A DNA stretch of 64,000 bases, taken from the NCBI GenBank assembly GCA_039881045.1, contig JAYWVB010000011.1:558001-622000 (forward strand), read 5' to 3'. How positions within the stretch are numbered: position 1 is the first letter of the stretch; each line of letters begins with the position of its first letter. Positions 22,228 to 33,880 of the stretch are shown piece by piece. Origin of the DNA: Chaetomium olivaceum. Its lineage: Eukaryota > Ascomycota > Sordariomycetes > Sordariales > Chaetomiaceae. Under the pieces are notes generated by a model that was not told where the DNA came from, ran no database searches, and was given only the letters and a program-made list of their open reading frames with translations. A program made the position numbers and the translations under genes.

Positions 22228-24584
22228 GTGACATGGGAGATGATGAACGTGCCTGTTTATTTTATGGGCATTGTATGACTGCTCTACTAAGAGATGCATC
22301 GCTTTGCATCCCCCCTAGCGAAATGGTGACAGTGTGTAGTAGGTATGTCAGAACACTCGAGGTAACTAGGTAGCTACTCCCCAGTGTTGAGCGCTCTGGT
22401 CTTATCCGAGGATTTGGCCAACTCTTGGTCGGCTTCTGTCATAGAATTCGCTTCCTACGTTAGTTAGAGTCAAATACCACATAGCTATTTCAGCTTAGCT
22501 ACTCTGCAAACTACCCGTGACATGTCTCAATATGATACAAAAGCCAGCATGGCACTTTGTGGCCAAGATACCCGAACTCGAAAGGAAAGCGACGAGTCAA
22601 GAAAGAAGGCCAGGAGAGGGAAATGACCAAAAGAAAAATAAGAAAAGAAAGCGAGAAAGGAAAGAGTGATTATATGGAGTAAATACAGTTTCTTTAGACT
22701 TCCCCTCTAATTAACCAACTTCCAGCATGGCCATCCTTGTCCGTCCCTTAGGCCAGGGCAGTCTCACTACTTCCGACGGCGCAAAAGAGGTGGGCTTCTT
22801 TTGCGGCATGATTTGTGTCTTCCGCGTCCGGCCTGCCTGGCGCTGGGCTCGACGTCCTCTGGTTCGTCTACGCTTTTCAGCTGCTTGAATGAGTGCGCGA
22901 GGTGACGACCTCAGCTCGAGGAGCGCCACTGAAACGTGGTGCATATTTTGGGTTGGGAGTCTTGGGTTTTGCATGCGATGGCTTCAGTTTTGTGCCTATA
23001 GGTCAACGGTTTGGTTGGCAGTTCTCTCAGTACATTAGCTGAAACGAAACAACTTGAATCGAGGCGAGGACGAGCCGCGGTAGATCTCGTGTGCGTTTAT
23101 TGGCTGCTGCAGTTCGACTCGCCATCAACCCACCTCATGGTTTGTTGTAGCTCGACCGGGAGCACCCATTTCATTCATGTATATGATGGCTTTCGTTCTC
23201 CCCGCCATTACCCGGCCATCTAGCGCTGAGCTGCTCTCACAACGAACCCACTCAGTTTGTGGTAGCTCCCTCTATGTATAACCGCTGCCGGTTTGCCAGA
23301 ACCATGTCCCATGGGAGCTTTGGGTCAACAGTGTACTTTTATCAACGTTTGAATTCGCTCCGCCTTGTAACGCTTTCCTAGTATTCAACTCTTATTATTC
23401 GACACTTGGATGTAAACTACATTTAGCAGTTCCGTATGGCTTTGATTCCTAGAGTAGAGCGAGATGTCAGCAACCAACTAGGATACCAAGGAGAGCTAAG
23501 CACAGCATTCCACGCCCGCTACTTACCTGGGATGATATCTGTCTCGGGCTACCACCCCCTTGAGGGGTATGGCCAAAATACTCACACAAGCCTGCCATGT
23601 GTGGTATTCAGCCATACCTTGCCTAGACGTTGTGGGTATAGAGGTAGAGATCTAGCTCACACGTTGTGACACAGGACTGGACTATAAAGAGGAGCCATGG
23701 CTTTCTTAGATGTTGTAGGTATGTGGCGCACCAGTCCCTTGCAAACAAGGGCAACCCCATTGTAAACAAAGCCCTTTTCGTCACCTAAGACAACAGAGTG
23801 AGAGCCTGTAGTCTGAAGTAAATATGACTGTTTTAGAAGTGGCTTGCTTAGAAAGAAGTGTCTAGTGTTCCGGATACTGCAAATGCGTGAAACTGGATGG
23901 TGAACAGAAGCAAATACCTTACAATAGACAAGCTTGTGCCGCCGGAAAAACTATCGGTATCAGGGCATTGGGCCTGTTGTTATGCTGGTGGGCTGGATTG
24001 CGTCCAGCTAGAACAACTAATTTGTGAAGAAGATACACTCCTCCCAGGCCTGCTGCCACCAGACGCGTCACTGTTCAGACGAACAAACCCACGCGTCTAC
24101 CACGCGTCATTTCGTCCTTGAGAAGCTATTTTGATATTTCAATTTCTGTACTTCCCCAACTCCAAGCCTGATCTTTAACCTTCATACTCTGATAAGTAGA
24201 ATAAGAAGGCCATCCAAGAGGTGTGAGGCTATATCAACTCTTCCCAAACCATCCCTTCTTACTACCTTCGAGACTCATCACCTCTAACCTCATTGTGAAC
24301 CCCTTATTCACCACCAAGCCTGTTTGTTTCAACCAAGGAGTGTGAAGGGTGTTGTTTCAGCACGGGCTAACCCCCCTTCTTCAATCACCCTCCTTCACCT
24401 CCCTGTTTCCAACGGACTAGCTTGTTCTCAGTTAAGAAGTAAACCGCACTGTCCGCGAGTGCACGGCCCTATCTTCTTCTCACCCCTCTGCTGTTCTTCG
24501 CACAACTTCTCGTCTCGTCTCACCTGTTTTGCTGTAGTTCTCTTTCCTTCCCTGCCCACCTTATCACGAGAACAGCAGCAGTGA
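22228..24584. other. 2.3-kb gene-poor stretch
   Basis: This is mostly AT-richer sequence without introns or conserved protein signatures. A minus-strand open frame of 87 codons at 22711-22974 (basic, Arg/Gln-rich) is possible but unsupported. Parts of 23450-23800 look like diverged internal duplications (variants of TTAGACGTTGTGGGTAT and TTAGATGTTGTAGGTAT), which would fit an old non-coding repeat. Confidence 0.4.
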
Positions 24585-24859
24585 AACAAGCCCACCTCTC
24601 TCGTTCTTCGTGGTAGGCCAGGAAGGCCCTCGATTGTTGTAACCTCCTGGTGGTAACTGTAGACAAGTAGCTCCCTTCCTTCCTGTGAATTCTTGTGGTA
24701 GAACAGAAAGACGCGTTCCTATCCCCATGAGATAACGAGATGACAAAACGCGAGGACCCGTGTTTAGTGAAGTAGCTAGACGCGTTCCTTCCACCGTGAT
24801 AAGACGCGACCAAAGGTTCTCCCCCCTTCTTTGTATTCTTTTGTGGCCAGAAAGAATTC

Positions 24860-25340
24860 GCCCCTCTTCTCTTTTCTAAACAACAGCCAGCAGACGAAGC
24901 CTCCTCCCCCTCTTTTCTTTCTTCCTGGCCAACCAGCGACCCTCCCTTCTCTTCTTCCTTTCTTCCCGCCGACCAGAACCCTCCCCTCTTCTCTTCCCTT
25001 CTTCGCGGTAAGCGAAGACCCTCCCTCCCTCTCTTTTTTCTTCCGTGGCCGACGAGAGCCACGATCTCTCCCCTCTTTTCTTCCCTTGCCCCCGTGACCA
25101 GCAGCCTCCCTTCCTCGCGATAGCTGGCCGGCCTACCAAGATCCCTCCTCTGCTCTCCTCTCTGCCCGTTTCCAAAGCCGACGCGCAAGACGCGGTCCGC
25201 TGCCCAGTGAGGCAGCCAGCAGACCAGGAAGCTCCTGCCCTCGCCCGCCCTCGCTCCCTCTCTTCCTCCTGCCCACCGAGGCAGACACAGTCCCTCTCTT
25301 CTTTTCTTTCTGCCCACAGAGGCAGACCCGGTCCGGTCCT
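24860..25340 (+). repeat. Degenerate pyrimidine-rich minisatellite, roughly 40-bp units
   Basis: Imperfect units alternate a CCCTCTTCTCTTTTCTT-like pyrimidine block with a short GC-rich block such as GGCCGACCAGAAC or GTGACCAGCAGC. At least seven units of about 35-45 bp can be followed from about 24860 to 25170. Looser copies (TGCCCACCGAGGCAGAC and TGCCCACAGAGGCAGAC) follow to about 25330. The array lies 350-800 bp upstream of the AT-hook gene start, so it could be leader or promoter. Confidence 0.65.
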
Positions 25341-25677
25341 TCTCTCGCCGCCACAAGCGCGGCACTCCTCCCACCACCACAACCACCACAACCACAACAG
25401 CACGACCAGACGACCAAGTCCCTCCCTCCCTCCCGTCACCGCCGCCGCCACAGACACAGGCACAGGCACAAGCACAACACGCGCTGGGCCGGCCTCCAAA
25501 CAACCCTCCCCCCCGCGCGCGCCCTGGTTATCAGGGCGGCCACAAGCAAACCACTCGCCCCCCCACCCCCTTCTTTTAAAAACAACTACCCTCGCCACCC
25601 AAAGCGCGCCCCTCCACCCCCCAAACCCAAACACCAAACCCCCACCCCCGAGCGACACCACCAGCCCGTCGCCCAAG
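25341..25677 (+). promoter_or_regulatory. C/A-rich leader of the AT-hook gene
   Basis: This is a strongly C/A-rich stretch with CACCACAACC-type and ACAGGCACAGGC-type repeats leading up to the ATG at 25678, as expected for a filamentous-fungal 5' UTR. The frame of the gene stays open upstream for several hundred bases, but that stretch is low-complexity Pro/Ser sequence and I do not count it as coding. Confidence 0.45.
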
Positions 25678-28600
25678 ATGCCCTCCGGCATGCGGCTCCG
25701 CGAGAGCTCGCTGCTGAAGGTGCCCGGGCGGTACCAGGAGGACCTCGGCCCCTCGCGCGCAGACCGCCCCCTCTTCGCGCACCCGGACGTGCCGTTCAAC
25801 CCGGCCCTGTCGCGGCACTGCGCCCACCCCAGCCTGCCGCTGGACTACGAGGGTGTCGGCCCCTCCGAGGCAGAGCGCGCCCGCCTGCTTGCTGTGGGAG
25901 AGGCAGCTGCAGCAGCAGCAGCAGAAGCAGCAGAGGAGGAAGATGAGGAGGATGACGATGAGGAGGACGAGGAGATGGAGGAGATGGTGGAGGATGAGGA
26001 GTCCGTCGGGGTGATGACCGACGGAGAGGATAGCTGGGAGTCCAGCAGCTCAGACTCCGTTGGTGAAGACCTGCCCGCCCGCCCGCACCGTCCGCCCCGC
26101 CCACCCAGCTTGGCCGGCCCATCCTGCCGGCCGCAACCGCCGGCCCCACCACCACACTCGCCGGCCCCGCCCCGCCGGCCCAGGTCGCCGCACCCCCCGC
26201 CGGTAGCACCACACCCGCCCCGCCTGCCGCACTCGCCGACACCATCAACCTCGCCCGCCCACCGCCGAGTCCGCCGCCCCCGTCGGCACCACCACCACCA
26301 CCACCACCTCGCCGCCAACACCCCCGGCGCCCTCCACACGTCCGGCCCACGTGGCCCAGATCCCCAGGCGCGAGCCGGGGCAGAACTCTCCCCCCGCCCC
26401 CTCCAACGAGAGCGGTGGGAGCAAGGTAAGTCAAACCCCCCGCAAAAGCATCTGAATATCTTGGGAAACAAGAACCTGACCAACACTTGCTTAGGACGAC
26501 GCGCGGCCCAACTGGGCGGACCTCTCGGATGGCATCAAGTACGCCATCACCTGCGACATGACTCGGACGGGCCCGCTATCCCGGGCCGTCCAGTCGCTGG
26601 ACCTCGACGACGTCGAGATCAAGTCGCTCCTCGGGTTGGTCGCCGAGGAGCGTAGGAAGCACCGGAAGTGGGGGAGGCTGCTCGCGCAGCACCCGCACCC
26701 CCACAGCGCCGAGCTCCCCTCGGCGGAGGAACTGGCCCCCCTCTGCCCGATCAACGAGGGCATCACGGCCGGGGAGGTTCGCCGCGGGCGGGCCTTCCTC
26801 AAGTTTCTCGGCCTGCGCGGTGTGGCGGCGCGGTTGGGCTTCTGGGAGGGCACGGGTGCGGACTTCCACGAGATCCAGATCGACGAGATGTGCCGGCATC
26901 TCGTCGATGACTTCAGCTTCTTGGCCGGCGACGAGGGCGAGGGCAGCGGCGCCAGGGGCCTGTTGGACCTGTGAGGGGGGAGCTCCTGCTCCGGCTGGAC
27001 CCCCCGGCCAACACCATCAACCCTCTGCGGTTGCGGCCCGGCGCTCCTCTCGTTCGCGCCAAGAAGTTGGGGTTGGCTCGGGTGCCGCGGTCGGGCGGCT
27101 TGCACCCGATAAACTACACCGTCGGGGGCAAGAGCGGCCGCAGGTACTCGACCCTGGACAAGTCGGACTGGCCCGCCTGGGAGGCCCTTCACGATGCCGG
27201 CGTCATCCCGGGTACCTCCCTGGCGGTCTTCACCGCCCACTCCCTCGTCCCCAGCGAGGTCACGTTCTTGACGGAGGAGGAGCTGGAGGCCCTCAACGCT
27301 GAGCATCCCACGGGCGAGATGCTCGGATCGGCGCCGGCTGCCGCCGACCTCGGCCTCGACAACGAGGCAAACCATCAGCTGCCCTTCGCCGAAGCGGCCC
27401 CCGACCATGTCTGGTACGACGCCGGACGAGTCGACCCTTAGGAGGGGTTGAACTCCCAGCACCAGCCTGGTCGGTGGGTCGACCCCTACCCAGAAGCACC
27501 CCGTGACTGGTACGTCAACCCGTTCGAGGACGACTCCCCCCTCGACATCTTCGGCGACAGCACCGCCTCCGAGTCTGGCAGCGTCGTTGACCGACAGCAT
27601 CGCCGCGCCGCCTTTTCCGTCTTCCCTGCCGCCCATGGCGATGAGTTTGCGCCTTCCCAGGCGATCGATGAGGACGTGGACGATGATGACGACGATGACG
27701 AGGAGATGGGGAGTGGTGCGGTCCGCCGGCCCGCGCGCGTAGCCCCAGCGCCGCCCCGTTCCGGCCTCGGACCCAATGTGGTCCACAACAATCTCGCCGA
27801 GACCGACCCCATTGCTGCCGCCATCCCCCGGCTCTCTATGGAGCAAGTGAGGGTCACCGAGGAGGATCCCATCGCTGCCGCCCTTACTCGCCTGCGCCTC
27901 ATGCAACCTCCTGTTGAGGGCCTGCAAGCCTCAGAGCTGGCAGCACGCATGGTCCAACTCAGAACGGCGACTCTTGAAGGGCGCGCCAGAGTTCACTTCG
28001 AGGATGAGCTCCCCCCGCCCCCATCTATGCCGCGCCCTCCCCCGCCCCTGGCGCGCCCGCCCGTTCCAACACTCGTACTCCAGGCACCCACAGATGACGA
28101 GGGGGAATTTGGCAGCGAAGAGGAAGACCTTGTTCTTTCAGGCCGTAAACGCGGAGCTCGTTCCCCGCCCTACCGATGAAGATGATGACGAATATCGACC
28201 AGCGACAAGGAGGCCAAGGCCGAGAGCCCCTAGAGCACCACGGACATCTGAAACAAGGAAGCGTGCTCGCGCCGAGTCCCCGGCTACCCAGACACCCAAG
28301 CGTCCGCGTACTGGCAGGGGCCCAGGAAGACCGAGGAAGCATCCTCTCCCTCCTCCTCCTGATCCCCATCTGTTGATGCCTCCACCCGCCACCACGAAGG
28401 GTCGGCGCAAGACATCGACATCCAATACACCCCGACGACACTCACCGGCCACGCCCAGGACGCCCCGCCAACCCTCAGCGCAGTCACCAATCCCTCAACC
28501 CCCTACCACCGAGGGCACTCGGAATTTATCCACTGCGCCGACAGCTAGCAACAACGCTGGCCTCCCAGAGCAACCGGCAATCCCGCAACCCCCTATCACC

Positions 28601-30232
28601 GAGGGTATTCAGAACCCATACAATGCGCCGACGGTTAGCAACAGCACTGGCCTCCCGGGACAGCCGGCCATGCCTCAACCCCCTATTACCGAGGGTCCCC
28701 GAAACTCACCCAATGCGCTGACGATTAGCAACAACACTGGCCTCCTGAGGCAGCCGGTTATTCTTCAACCCCCTACCACCGAGGGGGTTCGGAATCCATC
28801 CAATGCGGTGACAACTGCCAACAATACCAGCCTCCAACAGCAGCCGACCATCCTTCAGCCTCCTACCACCGAGGGTGCTCAAAGCCCATCCAATGCACCG
28901 ACGGCTCTGGAGAACCCTGGCGCAGAGAACGTCTCCCCAAACCACCCCTCGGCAGAACAGACAATCACCGCCAACCCTACTCCGCAGGCCCCCAAGCGTC
29001 CCCGTTCGCGCAAGACAGCAGCCGAAAAGGAGGGAGAAGAAGGTGACGGAGAGACAGTCAAGAAGCGTGGCCCGCGGAAGAAGCGCGAGCCCAAGCTCGA
29101 CGAGAACGGGGAGCCCATCAAGCCCATCAAGAGCCGACCGAAGCGCGGCGGTCCCAACTTCTCATGCGACGGCACAAAGCAGATGCAGTCGACGGCGGGC
29201 GAGGAGATGACGCGTGCTGAGTTTGAGGAGAGGTTCCCACGTGCCGAGATCACATATCGTCCCGGTGGTAACTTTGGCGGCGGTACCTTCCAGGTCAATG
29301 CCACAGGCGTTGTTTGGTCATTTGCACCTCCGGCCGATTATACACCCTCCGAGAGGATGATTCGTCGCGCAAGGAAGCTCGATGCAGCCAACACTACGGG
29401 CACTGCCACCCAAGCAGGCGGCGGCGACGGTCAACAAACGGCTCCTACCATCCCGGGCACGGGCACGGCAAACCAACAAACAGTCCCCCGTCTAACCCTC
29501 GCCCCGGCCTCAGCCGCCCCCGGCATCCAACCCCCCCTGTCCTTTACCGCCGGGCCTTTCAACCCGCAGCAGCAGACCCTAGCCGGAGTCATCCGCCCCG
29601 CCCTCACCGCCCCGTTCCGAACCGCCAACCCGACAACCGGCGCATCCGGCGCATCCGGCGCACCGGGACCGGCAAGCACTGCACAACAGCCGCCGCCAAA
29701 CCCCCCGCGCAAACGGGGCCGGCCCCCGGGCCCGCGCAAACAACAAGCGCCCCCGCGGCCCAACCCCCTCCCATCATCGACGACCATGCCCGCCATGATG
29801 ATGACTGCCCCTACCCCAGCCCCAGCTGCTGCTATCCGGCCTGCTGTCCCAATCATGCCCGCACCCCCCACCGTACGCCCCCCAACCACCACCACCATCC
29901 CGCCGCTCCCGCGCGCACCACCCGCAAGAAGAGGAGCTGCCGTTGACCCGCGCGTGGCGGCGCGCGTGGCCGAGCTGAATGCGCAGTGTGTGCGGTACAA
30001 CGTGGCAACGAGGGATCGGTTTGATAGTGACGAGGCGTTTTTGGCGCATGCCGAGTCGATGGTGGAGCTGCTGTTTCCGAATCTGGGTGGTGCTGCTGGT
30101 CGTGGTGGTTTTGGGTTTGGTGGTGGTTCTTCTTCTGGTGGTGCTGGTGGTGGTGGTGGTGCTCCGCCGCGACCGCCGGCTCCGGGTAGTTTGGGGCCAA
30201 GGTTTGGAGGAGGGCACGAGAGTTTTAGGTGA
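25678..30232 (+). CDS. Very large AT-hook protein with a 30-residue tandem repeat (unrecognised family)
   Basis: The locus encodes about 1,490 residues. The N-terminus (MPSGMRLRESSLLKVPGRYQ; FAHPDVPFNPALS) looks conserved in character and is followed by an acidic stretch and a Pro-rich region. An intron at 26426-26494 joins NESGGSK to DDARPNWADLSDGIKYAI. A globular-looking part follows (to about 27400), then acidic linkers and an AT-hook (GRGPGRPRK, about 28312-28341). Five copies of a 30-residue repeat come next (28490-28939), then a Lys/Arg-rich block, a second AT-hook-like motif (KRGRPPGPRK, about 29708-29740) and a Gly-rich tail. This suggests a nuclear, DNA-binding protein; no catalytic domain is recognised. 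The frame breaks at least three times: once or twice within 26065-26290, at about 26966-26975 and at about 28160-28170. It also meets an in-frame TAG at 27439-27441. It may be one gene or two adjoining ones; I favour one. Confidence 0.6.
28490..28939 (+). repeat. Five tandem 90-bp repeats within the AT-hook gene
   Basis: Units start at 28490, 28580, 28670, 28760 and 28850. Each encodes about 30 residues with the core I/M-x-QPP(T/I)TEG, then a variable N/S/T/P stretch and GL-x-x-QP. The period is exactly 90 bp for all five starts, so the repeat grew in frame; the last copy is the most diverged. Confidence 0.85.
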
Positions 30233-31169
30233 GGAGTGACGAGTGAGGAGTGAGAATGCTTGAGGGGTGGATTTTCTCTTTTTGTTTCTTTTTCTTTTTT
30301 TTTCGTTTCCTCTGTGCTTCCTTTTTTTTCTTCTCTTTTTTTCTTTCTTATGTGGATGCGGAATCTCTCGATGCTTTTCTTTCGTTATCTGGTGGTTCCC
30401 GCTCTTTGGGGAATGAATGTAAGGTGTGATGTAAAGTTCAGTGACGGGTCCAAGTTGGACATGGGGGACACATCCAAGTGGAGGAAGGAAGCATGGTCCC
30501 CTTTCTTGGGGAAGGGGGTCGGTTTGGAAAGAGCAGCCGGGGGTGTGGTTGCCCCTTTCACTTTCACTTTCACTTCACTTCTCGATTGAGGCACGGTCAG
30601 CACAAAGGTAAATATGGGCGAAAGAAACGATGGACGCAAGAAAAGATGGACGCGCGTCATCTGGACGAGAGAGCTGAGAGGCTCGGATAGTTAAGGATCA
30701 CGAGATACCCACATCGGCTTTTTCGGTGGATGGGTTGAGGATTTGTTTGGCGTATTGTACTATGTAACTGTAAAATAAAACAACACTGTCAAAACTATAG
30801 GTTCATTGCTGACTGGGATTGGAAAATGTGTCTGGTGTGGGTTGAGGAGGTTGTTTTACACATGTGTCTGTATAAGTTGACGTCGCCATAAAGGGGCGGA
30901 GTCGACAGGGATGGCGACGGGTGGTGGGACCGATTGCTGCGCAACTCAATGCTACCCTGCCACTGCGCAACCTCAACACCACCACCTCCGCAACACAGGA
31001 TAAGAGCACCTCGATCTCGGTCAAACAACCTCGCCGGTTCCTGACGCTTCCCCCCAATTACCTAGGTACTCTAATAAATTTACCGGGAATCTCCTCCACC
31101 ATATCCAACTAATCCGACCACCCATCACCCCTAGAATTCGCCGAACACCCGACCCTCCGAGCCGACGAC
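30233..31169. other. Spacer between the AT-hook gene and END3
   Basis: This is 937 bp with no credible gene. A long T/C-rich tract with runs of up to nine T lies at about 30269-30350, in the presumed 3' UTR. The last 150 bp before END3 is C/A-rich leader sequence. Confidence 0.5.
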
Positions 31170-32470
31170 ATGGCGCCGCGCATCGAGGCCCAGGAAATCG
31201 AGACATACTGGAACATCTTCTCCGCCAGGACAAATGGCGGCAAGTTTCTGAATGGCGAGCAGGCGCGCGCCGGTGCTCAAGAACAGCGGGCTGCGGGACG
31301 ACCAGCTGGAGCGCGTGTGGGACCTGGCTGACGTCGACAATGACGGCAACCTCGACTTCGAAGAGTTCTGCGTCGCCATGCGCGTCATCTTCGACCTACT
31401 AAACGGAGAATACGCCGACGTACCAACCACTTTACCAGACTGGCTGGTCCCCGAGTCCAAGGCGCATCTCGTGCAGGCAAGCCGGGCGCTCACAGGAAAG
31501 GCGGTGCAGTTCGAGCAGGTCGAGGACGAGGACGACTCGCCCGGCCTGAAGGACGGGTTTGACTGGTACATGAGCCCAGCCGACAAGACCAAGTACGAGC
31601 AGATCTACCAAGAAAACCGGGACATGCGAGGCGAGGTAGCATGTAAGTTTCCCCGACGCACTCTCTCCCTCCCTCCCTCCCTCCCAAATCCATCTCTCAC
31701 AGCCAATTAACCCTCGCGTCCCACCCACCACCGCAGTCACCGCCCTCCAAGACCTCTACGAATCGCTCGACGTGCCCGACACCGACATCCGCTCGGCCTG
31801 GAACCTGATCAACCCGTCGGCCAGCTCCTCCATCAACAAAGACGCCTGCCTCGCCTTCCTGCACATCCTCAACAACCGGCACGAAGGGTTCCGCATCCCG
31901 CGCACGGTGCCCGCCTCGCTGCGCGCCAGCTTCGAGCGCAACCAGATCGACTACCAGGTGGACAGCGCGCGCAACAACGCCCCTGCGAACTCGCGGTGGG
32001 CGACGCGCGCCGACGACGAGACCAGCACGGGCCGCAAGGCCAAGTTCGGCGACCAGTACCTCACGCGGCTGGGGCGCAGCGGGTTCAAGGTGGCCGGGAC
32101 CGACTTCAGCAGTGCCAAGACGGATGCCGAGTGGGAGGAGGTGCGGCTCAAGAAGCAGCTGGCCGAGCTGGACGAGAAGCTGGCCAAGGTGGAGGCCGGC
32201 GTGGAGCGCCGCAAGGGTGGGAAGCGCGATTCCAAGCCCGCGCTGGTCAAGAGGGAGCTGGATCAGCTGCTGGATTATAAGCGGAAGCAGCTGCGGGAGC
32301 TGGAGGAGGGTGGTGGTGCGGCCAAGGCCGGTGGGAACCTGAAGAGTGTGAGTGAGGATCTGCAGACAGTGAGGGAGCAGGTGGAGGGGCTGGAGGGGCA
32401 TCTGCGGTCACGGCAGGAAGTGTTGGAGCAGCTGAGGAGGGAGATTGAGGATGAGAGAGCAGGGAGGTAA
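31170..32470 (+). CDS. END3: Endocytic adaptor End3 (EH-domain protein)
   Basis: End3 works with Pan1 and Sla1 at cortical actin patches in endocytosis. The protein starts MAPRIEAQEIETYWNIFSAR. Its first EH domain contains LKNSGLRDDQLERVWDLADV and a canonical EF-hand loop (DVDNDGNLDFEEF). A second EH-like domain (SLDVPDTDIRSAWNLINPSA) follows the intron at 31643-31736 (GTAAGT to CAG, CCCT-rich). The C-terminus is a long coiled coil (EEVRLKKQLAELDEKLAKVE and later QVEGLEGHLRSRQEVLEQLR). The length is about 401 residues, as in the family. One frame break lies at about 31256-31264, where EQ(R)APVLKN needs one base fewer in the GGCGCGC stretch. The stop is 195 bp from that of the convergent flavoprotein gene. 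Confidence 0.93.
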
Positions 32471-32523
32471 TTCAATGGGTAGGGGACCGGGCACAATCCA
32501 TGAGACGACGTTTGGCTGATAGA

Positions 32524-32555
32524 ACCACACACACACACACACGCACACACACACA
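32524..32555 (+). repeat. CA microsatellite between convergent genes
   Basis: Two blocks of CA repeats, interrupted by a single G substitution, lie between the END3 stop and the flavoprotein stop. Confidence 0.85.
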
Positions 32556-32664
32556 AATACTAAAATTAAGAGGCGCTGATTCCGCCCATAAACTATTCTG
32601 TCTAGCACTCCGCAAACAAACTCCGGCATAATCACTCAGGTATCTATTCCCTTCCGGCCACGAC

Positions 32665-33880
32665 TCAAGCAACGCTGCCATTAATATAGCTCCTCACCAT
32701 GGGCAGGGCCAACGTGCGGCCCTTGGCGGCCCAGACCATGAAGCTGGGCATCTTGATGGAGCCGTTGATCCGCCCGACGCCCCTCTCGCGGCCGACCGCG
32801 CAGGCAAAGACATCCATGGGCGGGCCCTTCGCAAGCGTGGGCTTCTGCCCGGCCAGCGCCGCCTCCACATTCTTGGCCACGCTGACCGCCTGCTTCTGCG
32901 TGTGGAAGAAGCTCGCGCGCGGCTTGCTCACGATGTCCCCGCACGCCCACACCCCCTCCGTGCCCGGCACCTGCAGGTACTCGTCCACCTTCACGGGGCG
33001 AACCACATCACCTTCAGCGAGGTACTGCGCCGGGATGAACTCGGTGTTGGGGATGAGGCCCGTGGTGGGCAGGTACAAGTCGGTTGTCAGGATCTCGCCG
33101 CTGGCCAGGATCACCTCTGTCTTACCATGGCCGCCCGGCGCGGGGCGCGCCTCCTGGACGCGCGCGCCGTACTTGATGGTGACGTTGAGCCTCTTCAGCT
33201 CGCTGGCGGCCGCGTCGGCGATGGTGGCCCCGCCCGCGACCTTGTTGCCCGAGCACAGCAGCACAATCTCCCTCGTCTTGCCGTACTCGTACCCCAGCTC
33301 GCCGGCCACCTCGATGCCCGTGCTGCCCGCGCCGCCGACCACGATGTGCTGCGCGTTGCTGACTTTGGTGGCCGTGTCGTGGACGCTGGCGAGCGTTTCT
33401 TCGTAGGTGCCGGCCGCTTTCCAGGGCGTTTCGGGCGAGGCTGAACGGGCGCCCGTGGCGAGCACGAGTTGGTGGTAGGGCAGAGTGCGGGTGGTGCTGT
33501 CGGGGAGCGTGATCTCGACTGTCTTCGCATCGAAGTCCGCCGCGGAAGCGCTGCCGATCACAAGTTCCCAGGACTCGGCCGGGTACCGGGCTAGAGCATC
33601 CTGGAGAGGCTGGAAGAGCTCTACGTCCTTGATCTGGTTGGGGATAATGGCGCGGACGGAGGCCAGGTTCCAGTAGAAGTGTGAGTTCTGTGGCGGTTAG
33701 CCGTGATCAGTGCCAGGGGTATCACGTGATTGGAAAGGTCCCAAGTCCATCGCCGACTGCAGAGTTGCGTACCTTAGAGACGAGGATGACCTTGGTATCC
33801 TTGAGATTCTTCTTGAGGAGGGCGTGGGCAACGTGGAGGCCGCCAATGGACCCTCCGAGGATCACGACCGTCTTCGTCAT
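32665..33880 (-). CDS. AMID/AIF-like FAD-dependent pyridine nucleotide oxidoreductase
   Basis: This belongs to the two-dinucleotide-binding-domain flavoproteins related to AMID/FSP1 and Ndi-type enzymes. Exon 1 (33880-33773) starts MTKTVVILGGSIGGLHVAHA and carries the N-terminal FAD-binding GGSxGG fold. An 85-bp intron (33772-33688) precedes exon 2, which starts NSHFYWNLASVRAII. Exon 2 holds the FAD-contacting LVLATGARS, the NAD(P)H-binding IVVGGAGSTGIEVAGEL loop and the terminal GVWACGDI FAD motif. The length is 376 residues, typical for AMID-like proteins, and there is no frame break. I see no signal peptide or membrane anchor, and the short N-terminus argues against mitochondrial import. 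The substrate (quinone or other acceptor) cannot be told from sequence. Confidence 0.9.

Noticed and set aside
24520..25503. Minus-strand open frame of 327 codons with an Arg/Glu/Lys repeat
   Set aside because: It is the translation of the pyrimidine-rich minisatellite. It begins in Cys/Val low-complexity sequence from simple repeats and has no conserved feature.
25045..25677. Upstream in-frame extension of the AT-hook gene
   Set aside because: The frame stays open but encodes only low-complexity Pro/Ser/His sequence from the leader and minisatellite. The first sensible start is at 25678.
26491..27927. Minus-strand open frame of 478 codons
   Set aside because: It is antisense to the AT-hook gene in high-GC DNA, where long shadow frames are expected.
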